Origin: Methylobacterium dankookense
Lineage (GTDB): Bacteria; Pseudomonadota; Alphaproteobacteria; Rhizobiales; Beijerinckiaceae
Direction of reading: 5' to 3'
Length of the DNA stretch: 64,000 bases
Assembly: GCF_902141855.1 (NCBI RefSeq)
Contig: NZ_CABFVH010000024.1
Coordinates: forward strand, 1-64,000
Below the pieces are notes generated by a model. That model was not told the DNA's origin. It did not search any database and saw only the letters and a program-made list of their open reading frames with translations. The position numbers and the translations under genes are program-made. Of the stretch, positions 1 to 7,803 are shown one piece after another. Positions within the stretch are counted from its first letter, which is position 1, and the number at the start of each line of letters is the position of its first letter.

Positions 1-1
1 G

Positions 2-82
2 GCGACCCTCGCCTCGGCCCAAGCCTTCCTCTACGCCGCTGCCGTCATGATCCTCGTTCGACGGCTGGGACGCGCCTCATGA
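2..82 (+). CDS. C-terminal end of a membrane protein (partial)
   Basis: The first bases read in one frame as a 26-residue hydrophobic tail rich in Ala, Leu and Val, ending in basic residues and a TGA at 80-82. This looks like the last transmembrane helix of a membrane protein whose start lies outside the window. It is too short to name, and it converges on the minus-strand PAS gene that ends at 84. Confidence 0.35.
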   Translation, partial: ATLASAQAFLYAAAVMILVRRLGRAS

Positions 83-83
83 C

Positions 84-821
84 TTATCGGACGGACTCTG
101 AGATGAAGGCCTGCTCGCCCTCGTGTGCGATGTTGGTCAGGAGCTCCTCCGCCACGAGGTGTTCAAGGCTGATGCCTGCTCCCGGATCGCGGGCAATCAT
201 ACCCAGCACGCGCGTGAGGGCGTTCAAGCGTCCGTCGAGATGCGCGGCATAGTCCTCTGCGGTCAGGCTGGTGTCGCCGGTGCGGCGCGCCAGCGCGCGC
301 ACCGCCATAAGCGTGCTCATGACCCGATGCTGCAGCTCGCCGAGCAGCAGGGTCTGGTGCTCGGCGGCTTTACGGAGGCGCCCTTCCTTCTGACGCAGAT
401 CGGTGATGTCGCGCTGGATCGCGATCCAGTGGGTGATGTCCCCGGCCTCGTCGCGCATGGGGGTGATCAGCCAGTCGATGAGGTAGGTGCTGCCGTCCTT
501 GCGGTAGTTCACTGCCTCGCCGTGGAAGGATCTGCCGGCAGCAAGATCGGCGCGCAGGCGGTCGAGCGTGCCGCGCTCGGTCTTCGACCCCTGCAGGAAG
601 CGGGGCGAGCGTCCAACTGCTTCCTCGCGCGTGTAGCCGGTCAACCGGGTGAAGGCCGGATTGGCGTAGACGATGAGGGGTCCGGGCGGCTCCAGATCAG
701 GCGTGGTGATCAGAATGGCCTCGCCCGCAGCCTCAGTCGCAACCCGGAATAACCGTGGATCCAGGCCGCCCTCTTGTCGATCAAGGCAGTCCGCTGAGTT
801 GCCGTCGGATGACCCTGTCAC
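84..821 (-). CDS. PAS/LOV-like protein with HisKA_2-type helix, no ATPase domain
   Basis: The 245-residue protein has a PAS/PAC domain at about residues 25-145 and then a dimerisation helix with ELQHRV (about 165-170), as in HWE/HisKA_2 kinases. The PAS domain resembles LOV domains, but the flavin-adduct motif normally written GRNCRFLQG reads GRSPRFLQG, so the photoactive cysteine is absent. The protein stops about 75 residues after the histidine region and has no HATPase domain. It may be a truncated kinase or a dimerising regulator of another kinase. The start is a GTG at 819-821. Downstream on the other strand is only the tail of a membrane protein. Confidence 0.75.
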   Translation of the reverse strand: MTGSSDGNSADCLDRQEGGLDPRLFRVATEAAGEAILITTPDLEPPGPLIVYANPAFTRLTGYTREEAVGRSPRFLQGSKTERGTLDRLRADLAAGRSFHGEAVNYRKDGSTYLIDWLITPMRDEAGDITHWIAIQRDITDLRQKEGRLRKAAEHQTLLLGELQHRVMSTLMAVRALARRTGDTSLTAEDYAAHLDGRLNALTRVLGMIARDPGAGISLEHLVAEELLTNIAHEGEQAFISESVR

Positions 822-1013
822 ACGCTGGACCTCGTGAGTGTTCCTCCACGGAGAACCGAGGGTCGGAGGTCCTGTTCCGAACCCAGGGTTGCACCCGCAT
901 TGCCAACAGAGCGGAGGCAGCAGGCATCAAAGCCTACCGCGGCGAGCCGTTGTGAGGAGCCGCAGGCCTAGCGAACTGGTCGAAACCTGGCGATCGAGCC
1001 GAGCCTTGGATTG

Positions 1014-1250
1014 TCAGTCGAGGTCGGGCTCTGCTGTGACGTCCGCGAAGTACGCCGCCAGCCGGTGCATGGCACCGACATCGTCGCCCTCTATGTGGAT
1101 TTGCACAGGCCACACCCGATGCTGTTTCCTGAGCTGATGAAGAACCAGCTCGGCCGCATCCGCCGTCTCAGCCTCGGTGTCCCCAAAGACCCGGCACTCG
1201 TAATGCTTGCCAATGATGACGACGTTCAAGGGAGCGATCTTCATACACAT
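1014..1250 (-). CDS. Small hypothetical protein, paralogue of the one at 1516-1734
   Basis: About 78 residues, product unknown. The reading frame looks genuine because its C-terminal half (an amphipathic Ala/Glu helix, then a VQIHIEGDD strand and a final AAYFADVTAEPDLD) follows the same plan as the neighbouring small protein, which ends in ADYLADVAFELTH. The pattern suggests a small single-domain alpha/beta protein. There are ATG codons at 1250 and 1244, neither with a convincing ribosome-binding site. No family was recognised. Confidence 0.5.
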   Translation of the reverse strand: MCMKIAPLNVVIIGKHYECRVFGDTEAETADAAELVLHQLRKQHRVWPVQIHIEGDDVGAMHRLAAYFADVTAEPDLD

Positions 1251-1515
1251 CAACGTGGCCGCGGAGTGTAAGTTCGAGCTGCACCAGTAGGTTTGAGGCC
1301 GAGATCAGACATGCGTAGACCGGCCGCCACGACGGGCGAGCAATGCTCCCCCTCCCATCCTGGCAGCCGGTCCACTGGCTGGATAACTGCGCCCAACCAG
1401 GATGGGTTCAGTCACCAGCACCTGTGCCCTCGGATACCTTCCCATGGTTAGCAATCGGTAAATATCGCTAACCGTCCGATGCCGCACCGAAGCAGACACT
1501 GAAGTCGACCGCTGG

Positions 1516-1734
1516 CTAGTGGGTCAGTTCGAAGGCCACGTCCGCCAGGTAGTCCGCGATGCGTTCGCCGGCGGCCCGGTTCTCGCACTCGACCGCGTAG
1601 CCCAGTGATAGAACCTCCGACGAGTGTCGGCGGAGCACCGCCTCGGCCGCCAGTGCGGCTTCGCGCTCCGATGTCGCCGTGATGAGGCGCATGCGCCCTT
1701 CAACTTCAATGGCGATGCAGCAGTACATGAACAT
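1516..1734 (-). CDS. Small hypothetical protein, paralogue of the one at 1014-1250
   Basis: About 72 residues from the ATG at 1734; an upstream in-frame extension to 1890 looks non-coding. It begins with a strand-forming stretch, continues with an Ala-rich helix (SEREAALAAEAVLRRH) and ends in a short helix, ADYLADVAFELTH. Its arrangement and ending resemble the protein encoded at 1014-1250 on the same strand. Function unknown. Confidence 0.5.
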   Translation of the reverse strand: MFMYCCIAIEVEGRMRLITATSEREAALAAEAVLRRHSSEVLSLGYAVECENRAAGERIADYLADVAFELTH

Positions 1735-1903
1735 GGTTAAGCCTGACGCGCGAACTGTACACAGAGCTAGGCCGCACGATTGGGCTGGCAACTGCACATA
1801 CATCAGGGGTGGTGAGAGCAACGTTGGAGCGCCCGCTGCGTTGTCGCAGTAATCCAATCGCGACAGCAGGGACGTGCCCGCAAGGGGCACGGCACGATCT
1901 CCT

Positions 1904-2074
1904 ATGGCCGAAGTTCAAAGCAATCCCCGCGAACCAACCCACCTGAACATCTGGGACCGGGTTGAGCGCGAGGCGTTCGCGGCCCGCATGGGCGTCAGCG
2001 AGGACAAACTGCGCAAGGCCGTCCAGATGGTTGGCTCGCGCATCACGACGCTGTCCTCCTACCTCAAGATCTGA
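1904..2074 (+). CDS. DUF3606 domain small protein
   Basis: A 56-residue protein with the DUF3606 pattern: an N-terminal acidic/polar stretch, then a helix, GVSEDKLRKAVQMVGSR and a final SSYLKI helix. These very small proteins are common in Methylobacterium and rhizobia and have no established function; the shape suggests a short helical, possibly nucleic-acid-binding module. The ATG at 1904 is preferred over the in-frame GTG at 1874 because it gives the family's usual length. Confidence 0.75.
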   Translation: MAEVQSNPREPTHLNIWDRVEREAFAARMGVSEDKLRKAVQMVGSRITTLSSYLKI

Positions 2075-2099
2075 TCGCGCCTCCTGGCGTCAACATCAG

Positions 2100-2123
2100 A
2101 AAGGGCGCCGCAGGGCGCCCCTT
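2100..2123 (+). terminator. Hairpin downstream of the DUF3606 gene
   Basis: An imperfect inverted repeat (AAGGGCGCC, short loop, GGGCGCCCCTT) begins 26 bases after the DUF3606 stop codon. No U-run follows on the plus strand, so a terminator role is inferred from position and shape only. Confidence 0.35.
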
Positions 2124-2152
2124 CCATGTCCGCAGGCCCTGTAAGACGCTGC

Positions 2153-2262
2153 TCAGGCAGCCTTGCGCCCACCCTTGCTCTTGCCCGCATCCTCCTCGGC
2201 GTCGCCTCAGAGCCCTCGACGTTGATGCGCTCGGCGATCTCGGAGAGGAGCTGGCAACTTCA
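2153..2262 (-). pseudogene. Decayed C-terminal fragment, twin of the fragment at 38815-38985
   Basis: On the minus strand the sequence reads QLLSEIAERINVEGSE and then, after a frame change, AEEDAGKSKGGRKAA and a stop at 2153-2155. A very similar broken sequence occurs near 38.9 kb. Both look like the end of one small protein family with a Gly/Lys-rich tail, each interrupted by a frameshift. The parent family was not recognised. The fragment starts right at the end of the SulP gene. Confidence 0.35.
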
Positions 2263-3540
2263 GGCGCCTTCCTCCGGCACACCCCGGTGCATCATGGCAA
2301 GCAAGGTGGCGAGAACGCAGCCGGCGATGATGCCGGCAGTCAGATCTTCAACCAGGGTCAGGCCGAAGGTGGCGAGAAGTACCGCTGCTGTGCGCCAACT
2401 CTTCAGGAGCCCCGCGAACTCGCTCTTCTCCGCCATGTTCCAAGAGACGACTACCAGCACTCCCGCCAGAGCCGCCAGCGGCACGAAGCCGGCGAGCGGG
2501 GCTGCGACCAGCATGAAGAGAAGGAGGAAGGCCGAGTGCAGCATGCCGGAGACAGGGCTTGCCGCACCGGCACGGACGTTGGTCGCAGTGCGAGCTATCG
2601 TGCCGGTCACGCTGATGCCGCCGAACAGGGCCGAAGCGACGTTCGCGATGCCCTGGGCGATCAGTTCCATGTTCGACCGGTGAATGCGATCTGTCATGCT
2701 GTCGGCAACCTTGGCAGACAGGAGGCTCTCGATCCCGCCGAGAAGCGTGAAGACCAGGGCAGTCGGGAGGACGTCGCGCAGTAACTGAGGGGTCACCTGC
2801 GGTAGCTGCGGCATAGGCAGGCCGTGCGGTAGGCTGCCGAAGCTGCTCCCGATGGTGGCAACGTCGAGGCCGCCTAGCCAAGCTAGGGCGGAGGCGGCGG
2901 CAACGGACATGAGCATGCCAGGAAAGGAAGGCTTCCACCGCCGCAGCGCAAAGACCGCGGCAGCGACCCCACAGCCCAGGGCAAGGGCTGTCGGATTAAG
3001 GGTGGGCAAGGCGTGGGCGATGGCCACAAGCTTCGGGATGACTGGTCCGGGCTCAGCGCCGGCCAGTCTGAGACCGCCCAGTTCCTTCAACTGACTGGCC
3101 AGGATCGTACAGGCGATACCCGCCGTGAAGCCAACGGTGACCGCGTGCGGGATGTGCCGGATCAGCGAACCCAGCCGGAGCGCGCCGACGAGTGTCAGCA
3201 ACAGGCCGGAGAGCAGCACGGCGAGGAGGGTGCCGTCGACGCCGAAGCGGGCAACGGTGGTCGAGACGAGGACGATGAAAGCTCCTGCCGGGCCGCCGAT
3301 CTGGAAGCGGCTGCCGCCTAAGGCGGAGACGACGAAGCCGCCCACGATGGCGGCGTAGAGCCCCCGGTCCGGCGAGACCCCGGACGCGACAGCGATGGCC
3401 ATGGAGAGCGGCAAGGCAACGATGGCGACGGTCAGCCCAGCCATGACGTCGCGGCGGAGCGCGGACAATCGGTAGCCTTCCGCTAGGACGGTGACGAGCT
3501 TGGGCTTGAAGAGGTGCGCGGAAGCGGCGCCGTTGGGCAT
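2260..3540 (-). CDS. SulP-type anion transporter lacking a STAS domain
   Basis: A 426-residue integral membrane protein with the SulP/SLC26 fold: about ten hydrophobic segments, an early GLTVAIVALPLSMAIAVASG helix, a GPAGAFIVLV re-entrant region, and FGGISVTGTIARTATNVRAG late in the protein. The family takes up sulfate, bicarbonate or other anions; the substrate cannot be told here. Most bacterial members end in a roughly 100-residue cytoplasmic STAS domain. This one stops right after the last membrane helix (MHRGVPEEGA), so it is a short form or a truncation. The ATG at 3540 (MPNGAASAHLF) is preferred to the upstream in-frame start at 3603. Confidence 0.85.
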   Translation of the reverse strand: MPNGAASAHLFKPKLVTVLAEGYRLSALRRDVMAGLTVAIVALPLSMAIAVASGVSPDRGLYAAIVGGFVVSALGGSRFQIGGPAGAFIVLVSTTVARFGVDGTLLAVLLSGLLLTLVGALRLGSLIRHIPHAVTVGFTAGIACTILASQLKELGGLRLAGAEPGPVIPKLVAIAHALPTLNPTALALGCGVAAAVFALRRWKPSFPGMLMSVAAASALAWLGGLDVATIGSSFGSLPHGLPMPQLPQVTPQLLRDVLPTALVFTLLGGIESLLSAKVADSMTDRIHRSNMELIAQGIANVASALFGGISVTGTIARTATNVRAGAASPVSGMLHSAFLLLFMLVAAPLAGFVPLAALAGVLVVVSWNMAEKSEFAGLLKSWRTAAVLLATFGLTLVEDLTAGIIAGCVLATLLAMMHRGVPEEGA

Positions 3541-3786
3541 AACTTGGTCTTCGGGTTGTGCGCTCTGGCAGTGAGGAGTCCATTCATCAAAGCTTATGCG
3601 CACCGCAACCGCATTGATTCAGCGCAAGAGTTCCCGAGGGTCGCGTCCGCAGGCTGATGTAGACCGATAGGCACCGTGGCACCAGCGCGGCTTCGTCAGT
3701 TGGCCGGCGGCTCCTCGTCAGTTGAGCCGTTGAGCGCTTGCAGACTCGTGTCGAGTCGATGGCCTTTGGCGCGGACGGCGCATGCC

Positions 3787-3800
3787 ATGATCCAGGTCAA
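3787..3800. promoter_or_regulatory. FNR/FixK/DNR-type box
   Basis: ATGATCCAGGTCAA, one base off the half-site pattern TTGAT-N4-RTCAA. It is 57 bases before the small membrane protein start at 3858, which fits activator-dependent transcription beginning near 3835. Confidence 0.6.
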
Positions 3801-3857
3801 AGACGGTCCTAGGGTGTCCGTCGCTTGATGAACGGGAGACATCATCTGGATCTGGCC

Positions 3858-4031
3858 ATGTTCGACTACCTGCAGGCCGCGGTCGCCTCCATGAATCCGA
3901 AGAGCGGTCCCCCGGACGGGCGCCCGCCGGCTGGTCCGGAGGTCCGGCCCGAGGACGACTTGGACGTCAAGTTGGCGATCTGGATCCTAGTCATCGCGGC
4001 GATCCTCTACGTCGTGTCCACCGCAGCGTGA
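3858..4031 (+). CDS. Small single-pass membrane protein behind an FNR-type box
   Basis: About 57 residues: a short N-terminal helix, a Pro/Gly-rich linker, then one C-terminal transmembrane helix (AIWILVIAAILYVV). An in-frame ATG at 3828 would add ten residues, but if the box at 3787-3800 works as a class II activator site the transcript would begin near 3835, which favours 3858. No family was recognised. Tail-anchored proteins of this size are often accessory subunits of respiratory complexes; that is inference. Confidence 0.55.
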   Translation: MFDYLQAAVASMNPKSGPPDGRPPAGPEVRPEDDLDVKLAIWILVIAAILYVVSTAA

Positions 4032-4137
4032 GACGCGTGCCCGCCGGGTGCCGGGTGCGGCGCGGGCGGGCGTTCCTGAGCCGGTTCGGGGAAGGGCCCG
4101 TTCCGGCGGGGCATCAAGCAAACCAACGGAGATTGCC

Positions 4138-4536
4138 ATGTCCGCACTCGGCACACCCAACCCGTTCGACCCCTTCGGCGTCGTTGCCTCGATGAACGAG
4201 TGGTGCTGCCTGCTGAAGGCGGCGCGGGAGCTCGGGGATGCGGACGCGGAGATGATGGACACGCTGATGGAGGCTGACGCGTCGGGTCCCGCGCCCCTGT
4301 CCCCGGCGGCCCAAGCAAAGGTCCGTAACCTCTCCAGGCTGTTGCGCGGCCTGAACGTCGATGTCGATGCCTACCGGCGGCGCGCGCCCGAGGCCATGCG
4401 GGGGCTGGAGGCGGCCTGCCTCGCCTGCACGGAGCGCAGTCGTTGCACGCGTGAGCTCTGGACCGGAACGGCGGCGGCGAACTACCCGGGATTCTGCCCG
4501 AACGCGGCGGCCCTCGACAAGCTGCGCGCTGCGTGA
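4138..4536 (+). CDS. DUF6455 family cysteine-motif protein
   Basis: A 132-residue soluble protein. The C-terminal half carries CLACTERSRCTRELW followed by NYPGFCPNAAALDKL, the conserved Cys pattern of the DUF6455 family seen in alphaproteobacteria. The Cys spacing suggests metal or cofactor binding, but no activity has been assigned. It follows the FNR-box-preceded small membrane protein by about 105 bases on the same strand and may be co-expressed with it. The start is the ATG at 4138 rather than the longer in-frame opening. Confidence 0.75.
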   Translation: MSALGTPNPFDPFGVVASMNEWCCLLKAARELGDADAEMMDTLMEADASGPAPLSPAAQAKVRNLSRLLRGLNVDVDAYRRRAPEAMRGLEAACLACTERSRCTRELWTGTAAANYPGFCPNAAALDKLRAA

Positions 4537-5073
4537 GCCTCCGCGCCCATGCGTCGGACTCGGGCAGCCAAGGCGCACACGGGCCCCTCGACCGTCGTCC
4601 GCACTCTCCGTCATCGACGACCGCAGGGCCGCCCGCGGCCGCCTCTCGACGAGAGGGCGGGATGATGCGCGAGGCGGAGGCGGACACCTCCGATCCAGGG
4701 GATCGTACCTACGGTCGTCGGCCTCCCCGACCTCCGAGTGCGACCCAACCGTCGAACGTGCGGGCCTGCACTCACCTTGACATCCATCGACAAGGACGTT
4801 GACCACCGAGGCGAGGAAGAGCGGCTTCCGGGACCGAGGCGTCGCCGGCTGCACGGTTGATCCAGCTCAAGGCTCGCACGCCATGCACGGATAGTACGAG
4901 AGGCGCGGGGTCCGACAGCAACCAGCCCCGCGCTACCCTGACGACACGGTCGTCCGCTTCCCCGGGAGCGGCGCGGCCGCGCCGCCTCGGAAGTAACCGT
5001 CGCTCCGCCACGCGACGCCACGGGCCGCCGGTCAGGGACCGAGGCCCCCAACCGCGAACCCCTGTTTGCCGCC
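4537..5073. other. Non-coding stretch with an FNR-type box
   Basis: No convincing gene was found in these 537 bases on either strand; the open frames have Arg/Pro/Ser-rich shadow composition. The only recognisable element is the FNR-type box at 4857-4870. Confidence 0.5.
4857..4870. promoter_or_regulatory. FNR/FixK/DNR-type box upstream of ccmE
   Basis: TTGATCCAGCTCAA, a close match to TTGAT-N4-ATCAA. It lies 203 bases before the ccmE start, farther than the other boxes in this window, so either the leader is long or the ccmE start is mis-set. Confidence 0.6.
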
Positions 5074-5526
5074 GTGACCCAACGCAAACGCCAACGCCTG
5101 CTCATGATCGCATCCTGCGGTGCCGTGCTGACGCTGGCGGTCGGCCTCATCCTCACGGCCTTGAGCGGCTCGGTCGTGTTTTTCCGCTCGCCGAGCGAGA
5201 TCGCCCTGCAGGGGGTCGGGCCAGGCGTGCGCCTCCGCCTCGGCGGCCTCGTGCAGGAGGGCTCGATCCGGCGCGGGCCCGATCAGACGGTCGACTTCAC
5301 CGTGACCGACACCAGTGCCTCGGTCCCGGTCCACTACAAGGGCCTGCTGCCCGACCTGTTCCGGGAGGGCCAGGGCGTGGTGGCGGAAGGGCGGTTGGAG
5401 CCCGGCGGCCTGTTCCGGGCCGACACGGTGCTGGCCAAGCACGACGAGGCCTACATGCCCCGCGAGGTCGCCGAGGCCCTCAAGGGCCAGGGCCACTGGC
5501 AGGGCGGCCGCCCCACGGCCAACTGA
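5074..5526 (+). CDS. ccmE: CcmE heme chaperone (orphan copy)
   Basis: A 150-residue cytochrome c maturation protein. It has a basic N-terminus, a transmembrane anchor at about residues 10-31, a periplasmic OB-fold, and the HDEAYMP heme-attachment motif at about residues 124-130, whose His binds heme covalently in CcmE. CcmE carries heme from CcmABCD to the CcmFH lyase. It is normally next to ccmF and ccmH; here it stands alone, which suggests a second copy for low-oxygen cytochrome maturation. The start is a GTG at 5074. A hairpin follows the stop directly. Confidence 0.92.
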   Translation: MTQRKRQRLLMIASCGAVLTLAVGLILTALSGSVVFFRSPSEIALQGVGPGVRLRLGGLVQEGSIRRGPDQTVDFTVTDTSASVPVHYKGLLPDLFREGQGVVAEGRLEPGGLFRADTVLAKHDEAYMPREVAEALKGQGHWQGGRPTAN

Positions 5527-5531
5527 CCGGG

Positions 5532-5557
5532 CCCGCGATCCGAGGCGGGATCGCGGG
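5532..5557 (+). terminator. Perfect 10-bp-stem hairpin after ccmE
   Basis: CCCGCGATCC and GGATCGCGGG form a perfect 10-bp stem with a six-base loop, starting 6 bases after the ccmE stop. There is no U-run, so it may work as a Rho-assisted end or a transcript-stabilising hairpin. Confidence 0.5.
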
Positions 5558-6067
5558 ACGCCGATCGCGAGCAAGGTCGGGAGCACGGCCGGGACTCGCG
5601 TGGCGCCGTTGAGAAGGCGGCGCCGCCCCGCACCTGCCGTCAACGGTGTTGCCGAGGCCGCTGGCCTCCGGGCGGAGTTCGAACGATGCCGGGCCGGAGA
5701 TCCGCGGCCAGGCCCCGAGACGGTTCCACCTCCGCCGTGTGCCCGCGTTCCTTCCATGGACCGGGGCTTACGTCCAGACCTCGGGTTCACGTCCCGTCGC
5801 GACTTCCGGATCCATCTGGACGGCGAGCCTGAGGCGCGGCACCGTCCTGTCGTACAGAATCCCGAGGATCACGACCGCGGCCGGCCGTCCGGTCGATCCC
5901 TGGGCCCGAGCTGGACGACGTCGGAGGCTCCCTTCATCCGACCGCTCGCCACCGCGGTATCGAATGAGCGCGTCGTCGGTCCGGGTCCTCGCCTTCGAAG
6001 GCCATGCCTCCGTGCATCCCGCAAGCGTCCAGGGATCCGGGCGTCTGGGGAACGGGGTGTGGCCGTG
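5558..6067. other. Stretch without a supported gene
   Basis: About 510 bases between the ccmE hairpin and the convergent nnrS gene. Several frames are open because of the high G+C content, but none has a protein-like composition. No box or repeat was recognised. Confidence 0.4.
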
Positions 6068-7246
6068 TCAGGCGGCCCTCGGCCCCGTCAGCACCCGCCA
6101 ATACGCCGCCGCGAAGCCGAGGAACGCCATCGCCCATAGGGCGCCCGCCACAGGCAGGAGCGACCCGGTCCAGGCCGGATGCAGCGAGGCGCAGACCCGC
6201 GCCAGCACCGACGCGGTCGCCAGGACGTAGACCGTCCGCACGGCCGGCGAGGCGGCGAGTGGCCGCCCGGTGTGCCCAAGGCTCGCCCGCGACATGACGG
6301 CGAGCGTCATCACCCCGACGGCCCCTCCCGTCCAGGCATGGATGCCGGCCCCGACCGGGACGAGCCCGAGCGCGGAGGCCCCGACGAGGACGAAGCCGAG
6401 CGGCACGAAGGCATAGGCCACTTGCAGGACGAGCACGAGCGGGTCGGGCCAGGTGCGGTCGCCGGCCCAGCGTGCCAGGCGGGCCGCCTGGACCAGTCCG
6501 GTGACGACCAGGGCCGCGCCCGTCGCGCGGCTGCCCGGCGCGAGCGTCCAGCCGGCCAAGGCCGCGACGGCGAGGATCATCGAGGCCTTGTCGAAGGTCC
6601 CGAAGGAGGCGGGCATGCGGCCCGGGTTCTCGCGTGCCAGCCAGTTGCGGGTGAAGCTCGGGACGATGCGCCCTCCGATCAGCATCACCATTGCCAGCGC
6701 CGCGGCGATGCCCACCCGGATGCCGTACTCGGCCGTGCCGGACCGGTAGGCTTCGACGTGGAAGAGGGCGTTGCCGGCCAGCAAGGCCGACAGCGCGACG
6801 AGCACCTTGAGGTTCCGCCAGTTGCGGCCCGCTACGACCTCGCGGGCGATGGCGGCCGTGAGGAGCGTGAGGAACGAGAGGTCGAGCAGGGCCGCGGGAA
6901 GCCAGCCCAGGACGGCCGAGAAGGCCACGGCGAACCGGCCCGCCAGCCAGGCCGCCACGAGCAGGAGGAGGGGACCGCCTTGCAGGGGCAGCCGACCGGT
7001 CCAGTTCGGGACCGCCGTCAGCAGGAAGCCGGCCATGACCGCCCCCGCGAAGCCGTAGAGCATCTCGTGGACGTGCCAGTCGCGGGGCGCTAACGCCGTC
7101 GGTAGCGCGAGGTCGCCGACGAACATGGGCAGCCACGCCAGGACCGCGAGTCCGGCGTAGAGCGAGCCGAGCAGGAAGAACGGCCGGAAACCGTATGACA
7201 GGACCGCGGGTCCCTCGTAGGCCCGCAAGCGCGGTATCGGAGCCAT
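6068..7246 (-). CDS. nnrS: NnrS family membrane protein
   Basis: A 392-residue polytopic protein with about twelve hydrophobic segments. The NnrS hallmarks are present: SYGFRPFFLLGS near the N-terminus, WHVHEMLYGFAGAVMAGFLLTAVPNW, and later GGRIVPSFTRNW and VMSRASLGHTGR. NnrS proteins bind heme and copper and protect cells under nitric oxide stress, often by limiting damage to iron metabolism. The ATG at 7246 has a strong ribosome-binding site (AAGGAAGG). An FNR-type box lies 84 bases upstream in the divergent promoter shared with the DUF59 gene. Confidence 0.9.
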   Translation of the reverse strand: MAPIPRLRAYEGPAVLSYGFRPFFLLGSLYAGLAVLAWLPMFVGDLALPTALAPRDWHVHEMLYGFAGAVMAGFLLTAVPNWTGRLPLQGGPLLLLVAAWLAGRFAVAFSAVLGWLPAALLDLSFLTLLTAAIAREVVAGRNWRNLKVLVALSALLAGNALFHVEAYRSGTAEYGIRVGIAAALAMVMLIGGRIVPSFTRNWLARENPGRMPASFGTFDKASMILAVAALAGWTLAPGSRATGAALVVTGLVQAARLARWAGDRTWPDPLVLVLQVAYAFVPLGFVLVGASALGLVPVGAGIHAWTGGAVGVMTLAVMSRASLGHTGRPLAASPAVRTVYVLATASVLARVCASLHPAWTGSLLPVAGALWAMAFLGFAAAYWRVLTGPRAA

Positions 7247-7330
7247 CGTCCACCTTCCTTCGCGCGGCGCGCGTAACCAGCCGGGTCCGCCGCCCGGCCT
7301 CCCCGATACTGCGTCGGGTCGCGGCGAGGC

Positions 7331-7344
7331 ATGATTCAGATCAA
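7331..7344. promoter_or_regulatory. FNR/FixK/DNR-type box between nnrS and the DUF59 gene
   Basis: ATGATTCAGATCAA, a perfect palindrome match to TTGAT-N4-ATCAA except the first base. It can serve both the minus-strand nnrS and the plus-strand DUF59/NnrS-like/nnrU set. Confidence 0.7.
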
Positions 7345-7402
7345 TGCCGGTGCGGGAGGGGCGGGCATCTTGGCGCCGGGCAACGAACGGACGGGTGACG
7401 AA

Positions 7403-7795
7403 GTGCTTTCCTGGTTGAGAAGCCGCGCGACGCGGCACGCGCCGCAGGGTGATGCGGACCTTCCGCCCGGCCGCCGCGACCCGCTCGACACCGACGTGCT
7501 CGACTGCCTCCTCGACGTGCTCGACCCCGAAGTCGGCATCAGCGTGGTCCATCTCGGCCTCGTCTACCGGGCGGCGAGGACACCCGACCGCATCGAGGTC
7601 GACCTGACCCTGACGGCCCGGACCTGCCCGCTCGCCGGCCTGATCGTGGAGGATGCGCACGATTGCCTCCGGCGCCGCTTCAACGATTGCCGGGACATAG
7701 AGGTGAGGCTGGTCTGGACCCCGGGCTGGACTCCTGACCGCATCTCCGACCTTGGCTTGGCGCTGCTCGGGCGCCCGCCGCGGGGCCTCTCCTGA
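7403..7795 (+). CDS. MIP18/DUF59 (SufT-like) metal-sulfur cluster assembly protein
   Basis: About 130 residues with the DUF59 signature: DVLDCLLDVLDPEVGISVVHLGLVY followed by VDLTLTARTCPLAGLIVEDA. The Cys in TCPLAG is the conserved family cysteine. Relatives (SufT, PaaD, MIP18) help insert Fe-S clusters. An in-frame ATG at 7331 overlaps the FNR-type box and is unlikely to be used; the GTG at 7403 is the preferred, though uncertain, start. It sits between two NnrS-type genes, suggesting a role in repairing or loading Fe-S enzymes under NO stress; that role is inferred. Confidence 0.8.
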   Translation: MLSWLRSRATRHAPQGDADLPPGRRDPLDTDVLDCLLDVLDPEVGISVVHLGLVYRAARTPDRIEVDLTLTARTCPLAGLIVEDAHDCLRRRFNDCRDIEVRLVWTPGWTPDRISDLGLALLGRPPRGLS

Positions 7796-7803
7796 TCGCA
7801 GGC

